Assembly (NCBI GenBank): GCA_003219175.1
Contig: QHPU01000048.1
Coordinates: forward strand, 1 to 34,449
DNA from: Verrucomicrobiota bacterium
Lineage (GTDB): Bacteria; Verrucomicrobiota; Verrucomicrobiia; Chthoniobacterales; UBA10450
DNA length: 34,449 bases
Reading direction: 5' to 3'
Made by a program: the position numbers and the translations under genes. Position 1 is the first letter of the stretch; each line of letters starts with the position of its first letter. Positions 16,157 through 24,134 of this stretch are shown piece by piece. The notes under the pieces were generated by a model. That model saw only the letters and a list, made by a program, of their open reading frames with translations. It ran no database searches and was not told the origin of the DNA.

Positions 16157-17566
16157 ATGACGAAGGTTGAGGATCCGATTCTAACGGCCTGGGAAAGGAC
16201 GCGCGCCAACAACCGCGATCGCGCTGCCATCTTCGATTCACAGGGAAAAGTCGCACGCACATTTCTCGAAATCGAGGACCGTGCTCGTCAATTCGCGGAC
16301 GAATTAGAAGCGATCGCATCAGGTCAGGTTGTCGCGATTCAAATCGGCAACCACCCGGACTGGCCATCGTTGTTTTTGGCCTGCTTGCGAAAACGGGTCG
16401 TCGTTCTCCCGCTGGAACAAACAATCAGCGAGCAGCAAAGAACGAGCGCGTTTCAACTGTGTCACGTAGCCGGCGTCATAGCTGCCGCCGTCTCCGGCGG
16501 CAGTGTGGTCGAGATTCTGCCGATGGGGATAGCGGTACCTACAATTTCCTGGAGCGAAAATCCGCCAGTCCTCCTCAAATTCACATCCGGTACCACCGGC
16601 GCGCCCCGCGCAATTCGTTTTCGCAGCGAACAGCTCTTGGCAGATTGCCGGAACATTTGCGAGACGATGGCGATCACCGATCGCGACCTGAACTTCGGGG
16701 TTATCCCGATTTCTCATTCCTATGGCTTCAGCAGTTTATTGACGCCTTTGATTGTGCGCGGCGTCTCCCTCGCGCTCAGCAACGACCGAATCCCGCGTGC
16801 CGTCATCGACGGTCTTGCCGCCAGTCGCGCCACCGTTTTTCCCGGAATGCCAGTGTTCTATCAATCCTTTTGCGCGATGAATGAGCCGCCGCCATTGCCG
16901 GACCTGCGCCTTTGCATTTCGGCGGGAGCACTATTGCCGACGGAGACCGCGCGAGCGTTCGGTGAAAAATTCCGACGCGAAATTCACTCGTTCTACGGTG
17001 CGTCGGAATGTGGGGGGATTTGTTATGTCCGCGAACCGCAGCCGATCCCGGGATTTGTGGGGGAAGCGATGTCTGACGTTACGCTCGAATTGGTCGATCC
17101 CGAAGTCTCGAAATCGCTTATCCGCGTGCGAAGCCGGGCGGTGGCCGACGGTTACTTCCCCACCCCGAACGAAGACAAACTAGGGCACGGCATCTTTGTC
17201 CCAGACGATTTGCTGCAGAAAACAGCGCGTGGGTATCGGATTGTCGGACGCAGCTCCGACTTGATTAATGTTGCCGGCAAAAAAGTGCATCCTGCGGAGG
17301 TGGAAGCGGAAATCCTGCGCTGCGAGGGAGTGCAGGAAGTGATCGTTTTCGGCCGTGAATCGGAGCGCCGGAATCAGGAAGTCGCAGCCTGCGTGGTCGC
17401 GAAAGGCCTAACCGAGGGAGAATTACTGGCTCATTGTCGCGTACGGCTAAGCAGTTGGCAGGTACCGCGTCGCATTTATTTCGTCGAAGCGATTCCAGTC
17501 AATGAACGGGGCAAGACCAGCCGGCGCGAGCTGGCCCTGCGCTACCCCGTGAACCGTCTCGCCTAG
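16157..17566 (+). CDS. AMP-dependent acyl/aryl-CoA synthetase-like ligase
   Basis: A member of the ANL adenylating superfamily, 469 residues from ATG 16157; a GTG one codon earlier is the alternative. It would activate a carboxylate as an acyl-adenylate and then pass it to CoA or a carrier. The P-loop-like motif A3 is FTSGTTGAPRA (142-152), A5 is FYGASECGG, the A7/A8 region GYRIVGRSSDLINVAGKKVHP is intact, and the A10 lysine is in NERGKTSRREL. It is shorter than acetyl-CoA synthetases and nearer to the size of single-substrate acyl or aryl ligases. No carrier protein or ketosynthase genes are adjacent, so the substrate cannot be inferred. Confidence 0.85.
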   Translation: MTKVEDPILTAWERTRANNRDRAAIFDSQGKVARTFLEIEDRARQFADELEAIASGQVVAIQIGNHPDWPSLFLACLRKRVVVLPLEQTISEQQRTSAFQLCHVAGVIAAAVSGGSVVEILPMGIAVPTISWSENPPVLLKFTSGTTGAPRAIRFRSEQLLADCRNICETMAITDRDLNFGVIPISHSYGFSSLLTPLIVRGVSLALSNDRIPRAVIDGLAASRATVFPGMPVFYQSFCAMNEPPPLPDLRLCISAGALLPTETARAFGEKFRREIHSFYGASECGGICYVREPQPIPGFVGEAMSDVTLELVDPEVSKSLIRVRSRAVADGYFPTPNEDKLGHGIFVPDDLLQKTARGYRIVGRSSDLINVAGKKVHPAEVEAEILRCEGVQEVIVFGRESERRNQEVAACVVAKGLTEGELLAHCRVRLSSWQVPRRIYFVEAIPVNERGKTSRRELALRYPVNRLA

Positions 17567-17660
17567 GTCGAGCGAGAAAATGCTTTTCATTTGTCAAGAA
17601 CCATAAATTGTTAGAGGAGACGCGTAGTCCGTCGCCTATCAGCGGCCGCGCCTTTACCCC

Positions 17661-19412
17661 GTGAAAAAACCTCCCGCCCGAAAGCGTAAAAGGGAAGAGC
17701 GTTTGGTCGTTTTGGAATCGGACGAAACGTTGCTCTCCTCAATTTTGTCCTGCCTCCACCAGATCGCTCCGGAGGCGGTCGTGGACGTGGCCCGCGACGT
17801 GGACGAGGCTGATCGAATCGCGGACGATGATCCGGTGGCACTGTTTGTCCTCGACCTTGATGCCGCTTCGGAGCCGGATGTTGTGCGTGATTTGCGATCT
17901 CGTCATCCGAAGACGCAGGCAATTGTCTTGGCCTCGGCGGACGCCAAGTCCGAAGGAATGGATGACGCTCATTTGTTAGAAAAGCCCTTTGCCGACTCGG
18001 ATTTTTTGGATCTTGCGCAGACACTCTTGCGGCCAGACAAGGAGGCGGCCGGGCGGCAGTGCGTTCTGGTGATCGATGACAGCCTGATGATGCTGAAATT
18101 CGTGCAGGAAATTCTTGCGGAGGCAAACTACGAGGTGGTCACTGCCGGAACTGCGCAGGAGGCTTTGCAAGCTAGCCGCGAACAAAAGCCGGATTTAATT
18201 TTGCTTGATTATTTGCTGCCCGACCTGCGCGGTGATGAATTGAGTAAGCGGTTGAGCGCAGATGAGTTGACGGCAGATGTTCCCGTCGTTTTCATGTCCG
18301 GCTTCGGCGCGGATCTGGAAAATACACAAGATCGGTCCGAGAATGTCTTGGGAATTCTGAACAAACCGTTTACAACTGATAGTCTCTTAAAAGCAGTGGA
18401 GGAAAACTTGTCGAGAGTCCCGAGCGTAGAAGCCGCCGAGCCGGCGGTGCACTCGGAGTTTACCAGTGAAGTGGGGCCGGAGCATGAGGAGGCGCCGGCG
18501 GTCGAGTCTTCGCCGCCATGGAACGAACCGGAGCCTGCTTTATTGCAAGCAGATGAGCAAAGTAATTTTGGCGGTCCGGAATTCGCCCCGCAGTCCGAGC
18601 CTGCGCTTTTCGAGTCGGGGTTGGCTGGGAACGTCTATTTTTCCGGCGAGACCCCATTCTTCTCCTTCAGCCGCGCGCTGCGGGTGATTGGTCAGGAAAA
18701 CTTGACCGGCACCCTGCATTCTGCCGGCGCCAGAGACCATGTCGATCTTTACGCTCGCGAAGGAAAAGTGGTGCTGGTTACGACCCGCGACGGCGAAGCT
18801 TACTGCGCTGAAGCGCCGGTCACTCTGGTGAATATTGATTCGGAGCGGGTAAGGGAAGCGCGGGAAACACAATCGCAAACCGGTTGCCCGTTGTTCATTA
18901 CTCTGGCACGGGAAGGTTTGATGCTGCGCGATCCGGCCCTTCAATTGCTCCAGCACTATGGTCAAAAACTTTTCGCCCAACAATGGAGCGCCCCGCGGGT
19001 CCGTTTCGCATTCGAACAAACCACGGACCTGCCCGATTTCACCAGCGAGATCCCGGCGGACGACGATGTCGAGCATTGGATGTTAAGCACGCTTCGGTTC
19101 GTCCAGGCTCAGGATGTTGCTGAAAAAGCCAATTACGATTCGGAATCGATTCCTGCCTTCACCCGGGACGGTTTTGATCGCGTGCAAAAATTGCGGCTCA
19201 CCGTGGCCGAAGCGCAGTTCGCATCGCAATTCAACGGCGCTCGTTCTATTGCCCAAATCGCGCGGAATCTGCGGCTGGATTTAAGGTTCGCTTGCCTGAC
19301 CCTGTTCCGTTTCGTCGAACTCGACATCGTTGAATGCTGGCCCCCGCCTGCTTCCGAAAAAACGGAGCGCGGCGGCCTTTTCAAACGGCTTCTCGGTCGA
19401 ATCGGCGAGTAA
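17661..19412 (+). CDS. Double receiver-domain protein with DUF4388 (PatA-like) C-terminus
   Basis: A 583-residue two-component type protein starting at GTG 17661. The first receiver domain, about 13-125, has acidic residues in LESDE, Asp65 in LFVLDLD and Lys108 in EKPF. The second receiver, about 132-252, is fully canonical: Asp139-Asp140 (VIDDS), phosphoacceptor Asp183 in LILLDYLLPD, and Lys235 in LNKPF. A Pro/Glu-rich linker (about 253-320) leads to a DUF4388-like domain (GTLHSAGARDHVDLYAREGKVV), followed by a helical end. No DNA-binding domain or enzyme output is obvious, so it probably acts by protein contacts. No histidine kinase is nearby. The ROK gene follows after 21 nt and is likely cotranscribed. 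Confidence 0.82.
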   Translation: MKKPPARKRKREERLVVLESDETLLSSILSCLHQIAPEAVVDVARDVDEADRIADDDPVALFVLDLDAASEPDVVRDLRSRHPKTQAIVLASADAKSEGMDDAHLLEKPFADSDFLDLAQTLLRPDKEAAGRQCVLVIDDSLMMLKFVQEILAEANYEVVTAGTAQEALQASREQKPDLILLDYLLPDLRGDELSKRLSADELTADVPVVFMSGFGADLENTQDRSENVLGILNKPFTTDSLLKAVEENLSRVPSVEAAEPAVHSEFTSEVGPEHEEAPAVESSPPWNEPEPALLQADEQSNFGGPEFAPQSEPALFESGLAGNVYFSGETPFFSFSRALRVIGQENLTGTLHSAGARDHVDLYAREGKVVLVTTRDGEAYCAEAPVTLVNIDSERVREARETQSQTGCPLFITLAREGLMLRDPALQLLQHYGQKLFAQQWSAPRVRFAFEQTTDLPDFTSEIPADDDVEHWMLSTLRFVQAQDVAEKANYDSESIPAFTRDGFDRVQKLRLTVAEAQFASQFNGARSIAQIARNLRLDLRFACLTLFRFVELDIVECWPPPASEKTERGGLFKRLLGRIGE

Positions 19413-19433
19413 CGCTCCTGCCGGCTGGGTGCG

Positions 19434-20123
19434 ATGAAACGCAACGTTCTTGTCGTCGATATCGGCGGCACTCACGTCAAGCTAATGAAGTCCGCCCAGG
19501 ACAAATTGAAATTCGATTCCGGCCCGGACATGACCCCGCACGATTTCGTGAAGAAATTTCACGAGACCGCGGCCGACCTTGAGTTTACCGCCGTTTCCAT
19601 CGGTTTTCCATCGGTTGTTCACGATGGCAAAATCGTGAAGGAACCGAAACATCTCAGCAAAGGATGGATCGGATTTAATTTCGGTCGCACGCTCAAAAAG
19701 CCTGTTCGAGTCATTAACGACGCCGCAATGCAGGCGCTGGGTAGTCACATTCGTGGGCGGATGCTTTTTCTGGGGTTAGGCACAGGTCTTGGTGCCGCAC
19801 TCGTCTGGAACAACAATCTCATGGCGCTGGAGCTTGGTGATCTTCCCTATCGTGGGCATCGCAAGATTGAAGACTGGTTAGGCAAGGACGGACTCGAGGG
19901 ACTCGGCGAAAAGGCGTGGCGCAAGGAGGTGATCTACTGCGTGAAGCAGCTAAAACTTTCGTTCGTCGCCGACATCGTCATGCTCGGCGGAGGCAACGTG
20001 AAAAAGATGGCGCGTTTGCCCGGCGGAGTGAAAAGAGGGGACAACCGCAACGCTTTTTTTGGCGGTTGTCGTTTGTGGGAAACCGATCGAAGAACCGGCC
20101 AACCTCGCTGGCGAATCTTATAG
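19434..20123 (+). CDS. ROK-family sugar kinase, polyphosphate-glucokinase-like
   Basis: A 229-residue kinase of the ROK/hexokinase superfamily. Motifs are the phosphate-1 loop VDIGGTHVK (8-16), VINDAAMQALG, and LFLGLGTGLGAALV. The C-terminal LGGGNVKKMARLPGGVKRGD with NAFFGGCRLWE is the pattern of strictly polyphosphate-dependent glucokinases. It would phosphorylate glucose to glucose-6-phosphate using polyphosphate and/or ATP. The zinc-binding CxCGxxGC motif of classical ROK proteins is absent, as expected for this branch. It lies 21 nt after the double-receiver gene. Confidence 0.85.
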   Translation: MKRNVLVVDIGGTHVKLMKSAQDKLKFDSGPDMTPHDFVKKFHETAADLEFTAVSIGFPSVVHDGKIVKEPKHLSKGWIGFNFGRTLKKPVRVINDAAMQALGSHIRGRMLFLGLGTGLGAALVWNNNLMALELGDLPYRGHRKIEDWLGKDGLEGLGEKAWRKEVIYCVKQLKLSFVADIVMLGGGNVKKMARLPGGVKRGDNRNAFFGGCRLWETDRRTGQPRWRIL

Positions 20124-20198
20124 CGGCTTCGGTGCGCCATCGCGTGGCAGCGATGTCGAAAAGGGAAATCAAGCGCATCTCTTCGCTCGCGCATACGT

Positions 20199-20777
20199 TC
20201 AAGGTTCCGGGTCGTTTTGTGAAATTTTATCAGCGAGGTAAGTGGCAAAGTAGCCGCGATAACGCGCCTGCAGTTCCGGTCGCTGCCAGTCTTTGCCGGT
20301 TAACACGCGACGGCAATTCGTGGAACCGCAAGTGCATTCTGTTTCATAGATATCATCATCGGTCATGCACCAGTCATGGGTGAGTTCCTCGCCGGCCTCA
20401 ACGTCGCGCAGCGCGACAAAGGTAATGTTACCGCGTAGTCCGAGGTTGGGATCACAGGAATGATTGCTGTAGAGCATGGAACCTTCCCGTTCATCCGCCG
20501 TAACCGGAGCGATAAACAGGTCGTCGCCAATCTGAATCTCCACCGGGCCAAGTTTCGGTGTGACTTCACGCTCCAGAAAATCGCGGCAGACGATGTGACC
20601 GCCCTTGATCATGACGATCTCGCTCTTGGCAATGTCGGTATTGGCGAACAAGCCTTTGCCGTGAATCGGACTTTGTCGCACGTCCGTTTTAAATGAGCGC
20701 CAGGAGAGCGGAGTTTCGTTCACGAAGACTAAATTATCGAGCAAATCGAAAAAGAAACGAGAACGGCAATGCAACAC
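20199..20777 (-). CDS. SET-domain protein (putative lysine methyltransferase)
   Basis: The SET domain is clear: RQSPIHGKGLFA (34-45) at the N-terminus, SNHSCDPN (104-111) for SAM binding, EELTHDW (130-136) with the pseudoknot tyrosine position as His, and a post-SET cysteine cluster CTCGSTNC (Cys148, Cys150, Cys155). It should transfer methyl groups from SAM to a lysine; the target is unknown. The frame opens at GTG 20777 (192 residues); a GTG at 20723 would shorten it by 18 and starts closer to the usual family start. No ATG is available, so the start is uncertain. It converges on the ROK gene. Confidence 0.82.
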   Translation of the reverse strand: MLHCRSRFFFDLLDNLVFVNETPLSWRSFKTDVRQSPIHGKGLFANTDIAKSEIVMIKGGHIVCRDFLEREVTPKLGPVEIQIGDDLFIAPVTADEREGSMLYSNHSCDPNLGLRGNITFVALRDVEAGEELTHDWCMTDDDIYETECTCGSTNCRRVLTGKDWQRPELQARYRGYFATYLADKISQNDPEP

Positions 20778-20943
20778 GGGAAAGTCGTCCCGGGGCTGGT
20801 TTGTTTCATGGTCGTCGCTTCCAGATTATCTTTCATGCCTGCATGGAAATTATCAATATAAAGACGGCTTGCTTTCCTTCGGTCGTCCGTCTCGGGGGAC
20901 CACCCATATTGCTCGACACCCGAACTTTCGATACACCACTCGC

Positions 20944-21211
20944 ATGGCTAAAGCACTCGCGCTCTTATTTGGTATCGTCTTTCTGTTGATCGGTATCCTC
21001 GGATTCGTTCCGACCCTGGCGTCGAATGAACAAAATCTTCGGCGTCGTTTATGGACTCGTCGCAGTCCTTGGCTTCGTCGTGGGCGATGGGTTACTGCTG
21101 GGCTTGAACTCCAACAACATGGCTGACACCTGGCTTCACGTGGTTATTGCCATAGTTTCGCTCATAATCGGATTCGCGCCGAACGGGGAGCCGACGGCAA
21201 CCGCGGGGTAG
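20944..21211 (+). pseudogene. DUF4383-like membrane protein remnant (frameshift and internal deletion)
   Basis: From ATG 20944 the frame reads MAKALALLFGIVFLLIGILG and FVPTLASNEQ, a typical first transmembrane segment of small DUF4383-type proteins, but then turns into arginine-rich noise. The +1 frame from about 21026 resumes NKIFGVVYGLVAVLGFV, NMADTWLHVVIAIVSLIIGF and stops at 21211. Intact relatives are about 130-150 residues and have a middle segment with a second helix (of the type ...HNIVHLLIGI...) that is missing here. Together this suggests a deletion of roughly 100 bp with loss of frame. The 61-residue second part could still be translated from its own ATG at 21026. Confidence 0.6.
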
Positions 21212-21267
21212 TAATCAATGCCTTGGGCTAAATGTGTGCCGGTTTTGAAGCCGGTTCGAGACCGCCC

Positions 21268-21456
21268 CTAAAACCTAAAGCCCGGCTTGGCTTGCTGCTG
21301 TTGCGAGGCATCCCGCGCGTCCGGATTCGTTTCGCCAGGAACTGTCTCCTGCGTTTTCGCCGCCTGACCGGCGGTGGGTTCTTCATCGGTAGCGCAACCG
21401 CCGAAGATCATCGTGCCGCAAGTGAGAAGAATCAGACAGACATATTTCACGCCCAC
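21268..21456 (-). CDS. Small lipoprotein of unknown function
   Basis: A 62-residue product with a short hydrophobic signal (YVCLILLTCGTMIFGG) and a lipobox-like FGGC placing the lipidated cysteine at residue 21. The mature part (about 42 residues) is polar and low in complexity, ending QQQQAKPGFRF. The start is GTG at 21456 or GTG at 21450 (MKYVCLILL); no ATG is available. It lies 69 nt downstream of the alpha-E gene on the same strand, so it may belong to that transcript. No family is recognised. Confidence 0.55.
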   Translation of the reverse strand: MGVKYVCLILLTCGTMIFGGCATDEEPTAGQAAKTQETVPGETNPDARDASQQQQAKPGFRF

Positions 21457-21525
21457 ATAAATAACAGGCGCGCTTCCGATTTCCAGCAGAGATACCGGTT
21501 TTCGGGGGCCTGGCGAACCTCTGGG

Positions 21526-22500
21526 TTACGCGGGGATAGCTTCGTTACTTGCACAGTAAGTTTCGAAAAGGGCGCTGCTGATTTCGGCCAGGCGTTTCTG
21601 GGTGAGCGTGAGGTACTCATGCAGGCCGTATTCAAAAATGTCGCCGATGCTAGCGAAATTCAGATCGTAACGGAGGCGGCCGGAGAGTCGCTCGGCTTCA
21701 TTAGCATAATTTGTCTCCGGCGAGCCGGAGATACGATGAAGAGCCGCATCGAGAGACTCGACGCTGAAGCGGATGGACCGGGGAAATTCGGGATGCGTGA
21801 TCAAAAACTCCGCTACTTTCCAGGGCGCGACCTGCCCCACGTAAATTTTGCGGTAAGCCTCGAGCGCGCTGCACGATTTCAAGACCGACATCCATTGAAC
21901 AGTATCGATGTTGCCGCCGACTCTTTCTCCCGACGGCAGAAGCAGATGATATTTCACATCGAGAATTCGAGAAGTGTTGTCGGCGCGCTCAAGTGATTTT
22001 CCAATGCGAATGAAATCCCAGCCTTCGCCATGCGTCATGGTTGCGTCCGCAACTCCCTGTACCAGGTGCGACCCGGTGATGATGCGACGAAAGAATTCAT
22101 ACGGGCTCAATCGCAGCATCTTTTTGCCAGTCTCGCCGTTAACGAAAAGAAAGAGGCGATTGATGTGCTCCCACATTTCGCTCGAGATTTGTTCCCGTAC
22201 CGTGCGGGCATTCTCGCGCGCGGCTGCGAGACAGGAGTAAACCGAGTTGGGGTTCTTTTGTTGTAGACAAACGAAATCGATCGCGGCCTGGCCATCGGGA
22301 TTTTGATAAAGCGAAGCGAAAAGCTCATTCTCTTCCAGGGAGCTAATGATCGGATTCCACTGCTGCTGAGTGTCGGGGTCGCGCGTGTTCTCAAGGTCGA
22401 GGAGCAATTGCAAATTGACATCGGCGATGCGGGCGTTGTTTTCCGCCCGTTCGATGTAGCGGCTCATCCAGAAAAGGGAATCAGCAACGCGGGAAAGCAT
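21526..22500 (-). CDS. Alpha-E domain protein (DUF403, COG2307)
   Basis: A 324-residue all-helical protein starting MLSRVADSLFWMSRYIERAEN, the hallmark of the alpha-E family. Other conserved pieces are ARENARTVREQISSEMWEHIN, WDFIRIGKSLERADNTSRILDVKYH and PRSIRFSVESLDAAL. Alpha-E proteins almost always accompany circularly permuted ATP-grasp proteins and often a transglutaminase or a proteasome-like peptidase; published comparative genomics proposes a peptide-ligation or tagging pathway. Here the ATP-grasp partner is directly upstream. The start ATG 22500 lacks a ribosome-binding site; a period-8 repeat fills the spacer. Confidence 0.92.
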   Translation of the reverse strand: MLSRVADSLFWMSRYIERAENNARIADVNLQLLLDLENTRDPDTQQQWNPIISSLEENELFASLYQNPDGQAAIDFVCLQQKNPNSVYSCLAAARENARTVREQISSEMWEHINRLFLFVNGETGKKMLRLSPYEFFRRIITGSHLVQGVADATMTHGEGWDFIRIGKSLERADNTSRILDVKYHLLLPSGERVGGNIDTVQWMSVLKSCSALEAYRKIYVGQVAPWKVAEFLITHPEFPRSIRFSVESLDAALHRISGSPETNYANEAERLSGRLRYDLNFASIGDIFEYGLHEYLTLTQKRLAEISSALFETYCASNEAIPA

Positions 22501-22508
22501 ACGGAACT

Positions 22509-22540
22509 GGAGTAATGGAGTAGTGGAGTGATGGAGTAAT
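22509..22540. repeat. Four tandem 8-bp units (GGAGTAAT-like)
   Basis: The units are GGAGTAAT, GGAGTAGT, GGAGTGAT, GGAGTAAT. The last unit (22533-22540) can pair with ATTACTCC at 22566-22573, which spans the stop codon of the ATP-grasp gene. The repeat lies in the 66-nt spacer before the alpha-E gene. Confidence 0.75.
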
Positions 22541-22566
22541 GGAATGGCGCGTGTTTGACCGAGTCA

Positions 22567-24015
22567 TTACTCCTCTTCTTTCTCGAGGACCCATGTGTCT
22601 TTGCTTCCGCCGCCTTGTGAGGAGTTCACCACCAATGAACCTTCGCACAGTGCCACCCGGGTGAGCGCGCCGGGAATGATTTTGATTTTCTCTCCCGATA
22701 AAATGTACGGGCGCAAATCAACATGTCGCCCCCGAATCACATCATCGTCGAACGCGGGCGAGCGCGAGAGCGGAACAATGGGCTGGGCAATGTAGTTGCG
22801 CGGTTCCTTTTGGATGCGTTTCCGAAATTCTTCGCGCTCGGCTTCGGTCGAATGCGAGCCGACCAACATGCCGTAGCCCCCACTTTCATTAGCGGCTTTG
22901 ACCACAAGCTTCTCCAAGTTCTCCAAAATGAAGGCGCGATCGCTTTCGTTCGAGGCCAGATAAGTCTCGACGTTGGGCAGGATCGCATCCTGATCCAAAT
23001 AGTAGCGGATCATTTTCGGCACGAAGTGATAGATGACTTTGTCATCAGCGACGCCGGTGCCGATGGAATTTGCCAGGCTGACGTTTCCTTTTCGGTGCGC
23101 CTCGACTAATCCGGGAACGCCCAGCCCGGAGTCTTTCCGAAAAACTTTGGGATCGAGAAAATCGTCGTTGATCCGGCGATAAATGACGTCGACCGCCTGC
23201 AAGCCTTTGGTCGTGCGCATGAAAATCTTCCCGTCGCGCGCAATCAGGTCGCGGCCTTCCACAATTTCGATTCCCATCGAGCGGGCGAGAAATGAATGCT
23301 CGAAATAAGCGGAATTGTAGATGCCCGGTGTCAGGAGCACGACAGTGGGATTCGTTGTTCCGGCGGGCGCGATGTATCGAAGAACGTTGAGCAGTTCCTG
23401 GCTATAGTCTTCCACCGGCCGGACCCGATGTTGGGCGAAGAGATTTGGAAAGACACGCCGCATGACCTGTCGATTTTGAATGACATAGGAGACGCCGGAC
23501 GGGCAGCGGGCGTTATCCTCCAGCACCAGAAAATTGCCATCCCGATCGCGCACCAGATCGGTACCGCAAATGTGGATGTAAATGTTTTGCGGGACATTGA
23601 AGTGCATGAACTCCGGCCGGAAACAGGCCGCCTGCCAGACGTAATCTTTGGGAATCACGCCATCGCGCAGAATCGATTGGCCATGATAGATGTCGTGCAG
23701 AAAGAGGTTGAGCGCGGTGATTCGCTGTTCCAGACCGCGTTCGATTTTCTTCCATTCCCCAGCGGAGATAATTCGTGGAATCAGATCGAAGGGAAAAATT
23801 CGTTCCGTCCCTTGCGCGTCGCTATAAACAGTGAAAGTCACGCCCTGTCGCAAGAGAGTGAGCGCAGCCAATTCATGTTTGCGGTCGAATTCGTCTTTCT
23901 TCAGCTCGGTGAAACGTTGCAGCAACCGCTGGTAATGCGACCGGGCCTGTCCCGGCGCATCAAACATTTCGTCGTAGAACCCGCCGGTATCGTATTTGGC
24001 GAAGAATTCGGTCAC
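22567..24015 (-). CDS. Circularly permuted ATP-grasp protein (COG2308)
   Basis: A 482-residue member of the circularly permuted ATP-grasp type 2 family. Signatures are [18 protein letters not shown] near the N-terminus, [22 protein letters not shown], the strongly conserved [49 protein letters not shown] and the C-terminal [17 protein letters not shown]. It is expected to form amide bonds on a peptide or protein through an acyl phosphate, but no substrate is known. It starts at GTG 24015; no in-frame ATG is near. It forms a two-gene unit with the alpha-E gene, 66 nt downstream. Confidence 0.94.
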   Translation of the reverse strand: MTEFFAKYDTGGFYDEMFDAPGQARSHYQRLLQRFTELKKDEFDRKHELAALTLLRQGVTFTVYSDAQGTERIFPFDLIPRIISAGEWKKIERGLEQRITALNLFLHDIYHGQSILRDGVIPKDYVWQAACFRPEFMHFNVPQNIYIHICGTDLVRDRDGNFLVLEDNARCPSGVSYVIQNRQVMRRVFPNLFAQHRVRPVEDYSQELLNVLRYIAPAGTTNPTVVLLTPGIYNSAYFEHSFLARSMGIEIVEGRDLIARDGKIFMRTTKGLQAVDVIYRRINDDFLDPKVFRKDSGLGVPGLVEAHRKGNVSLANSIGTGVADDKVIYHFVPKMIRYYLDQDAILPNVETYLASNESDRAFILENLEKLVVKAANESGGYGMLVGSHSTEAEREEFRKRIQKEPRNYIAQPIVPLSRSPAFDDDVIRGRHVDLRPYILSGEKIKIIPGALTRVALCEGSLVVNSSQGGGSKDTWVLEKEEE

Positions 24016-24062
24016 GAAATCACTGTGTCGCCGCCTCTACCCGGCGCAAACAAAAACGCAGT

Positions 24063-24116
24063 CCCTCACTTTAATTCTCTCCAGAGGGAGAAAAGCCGGC
24101 AAGTGGCAGGTGAGGG
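24063..24116. repeat. CCCTCACT/AGGTGAGGG inverted repeat downstream of uvrA
   Basis: CCCTCACT (24063-24070) pairs imperfectly with AGGTGAGGG (24108-24116), with an inner pair TTCTCTCC and GGGAGAA around AGA. It lies 18 nt past the uvrA stop and before the ATP-grasp start on the same strand. It could be a terminator-like or dispersed palindrome. Confidence 0.55.
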
Positions 24117-24134
24117 TTATCTGCCGGTGACAGC

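Noticed and set aside
20944-21211. Programmed frameshift in the DUF4383-like gene
   Set aside because: No slippery heptamer is visible at the junction and a conserved middle helix is absent, so decay explains it better.
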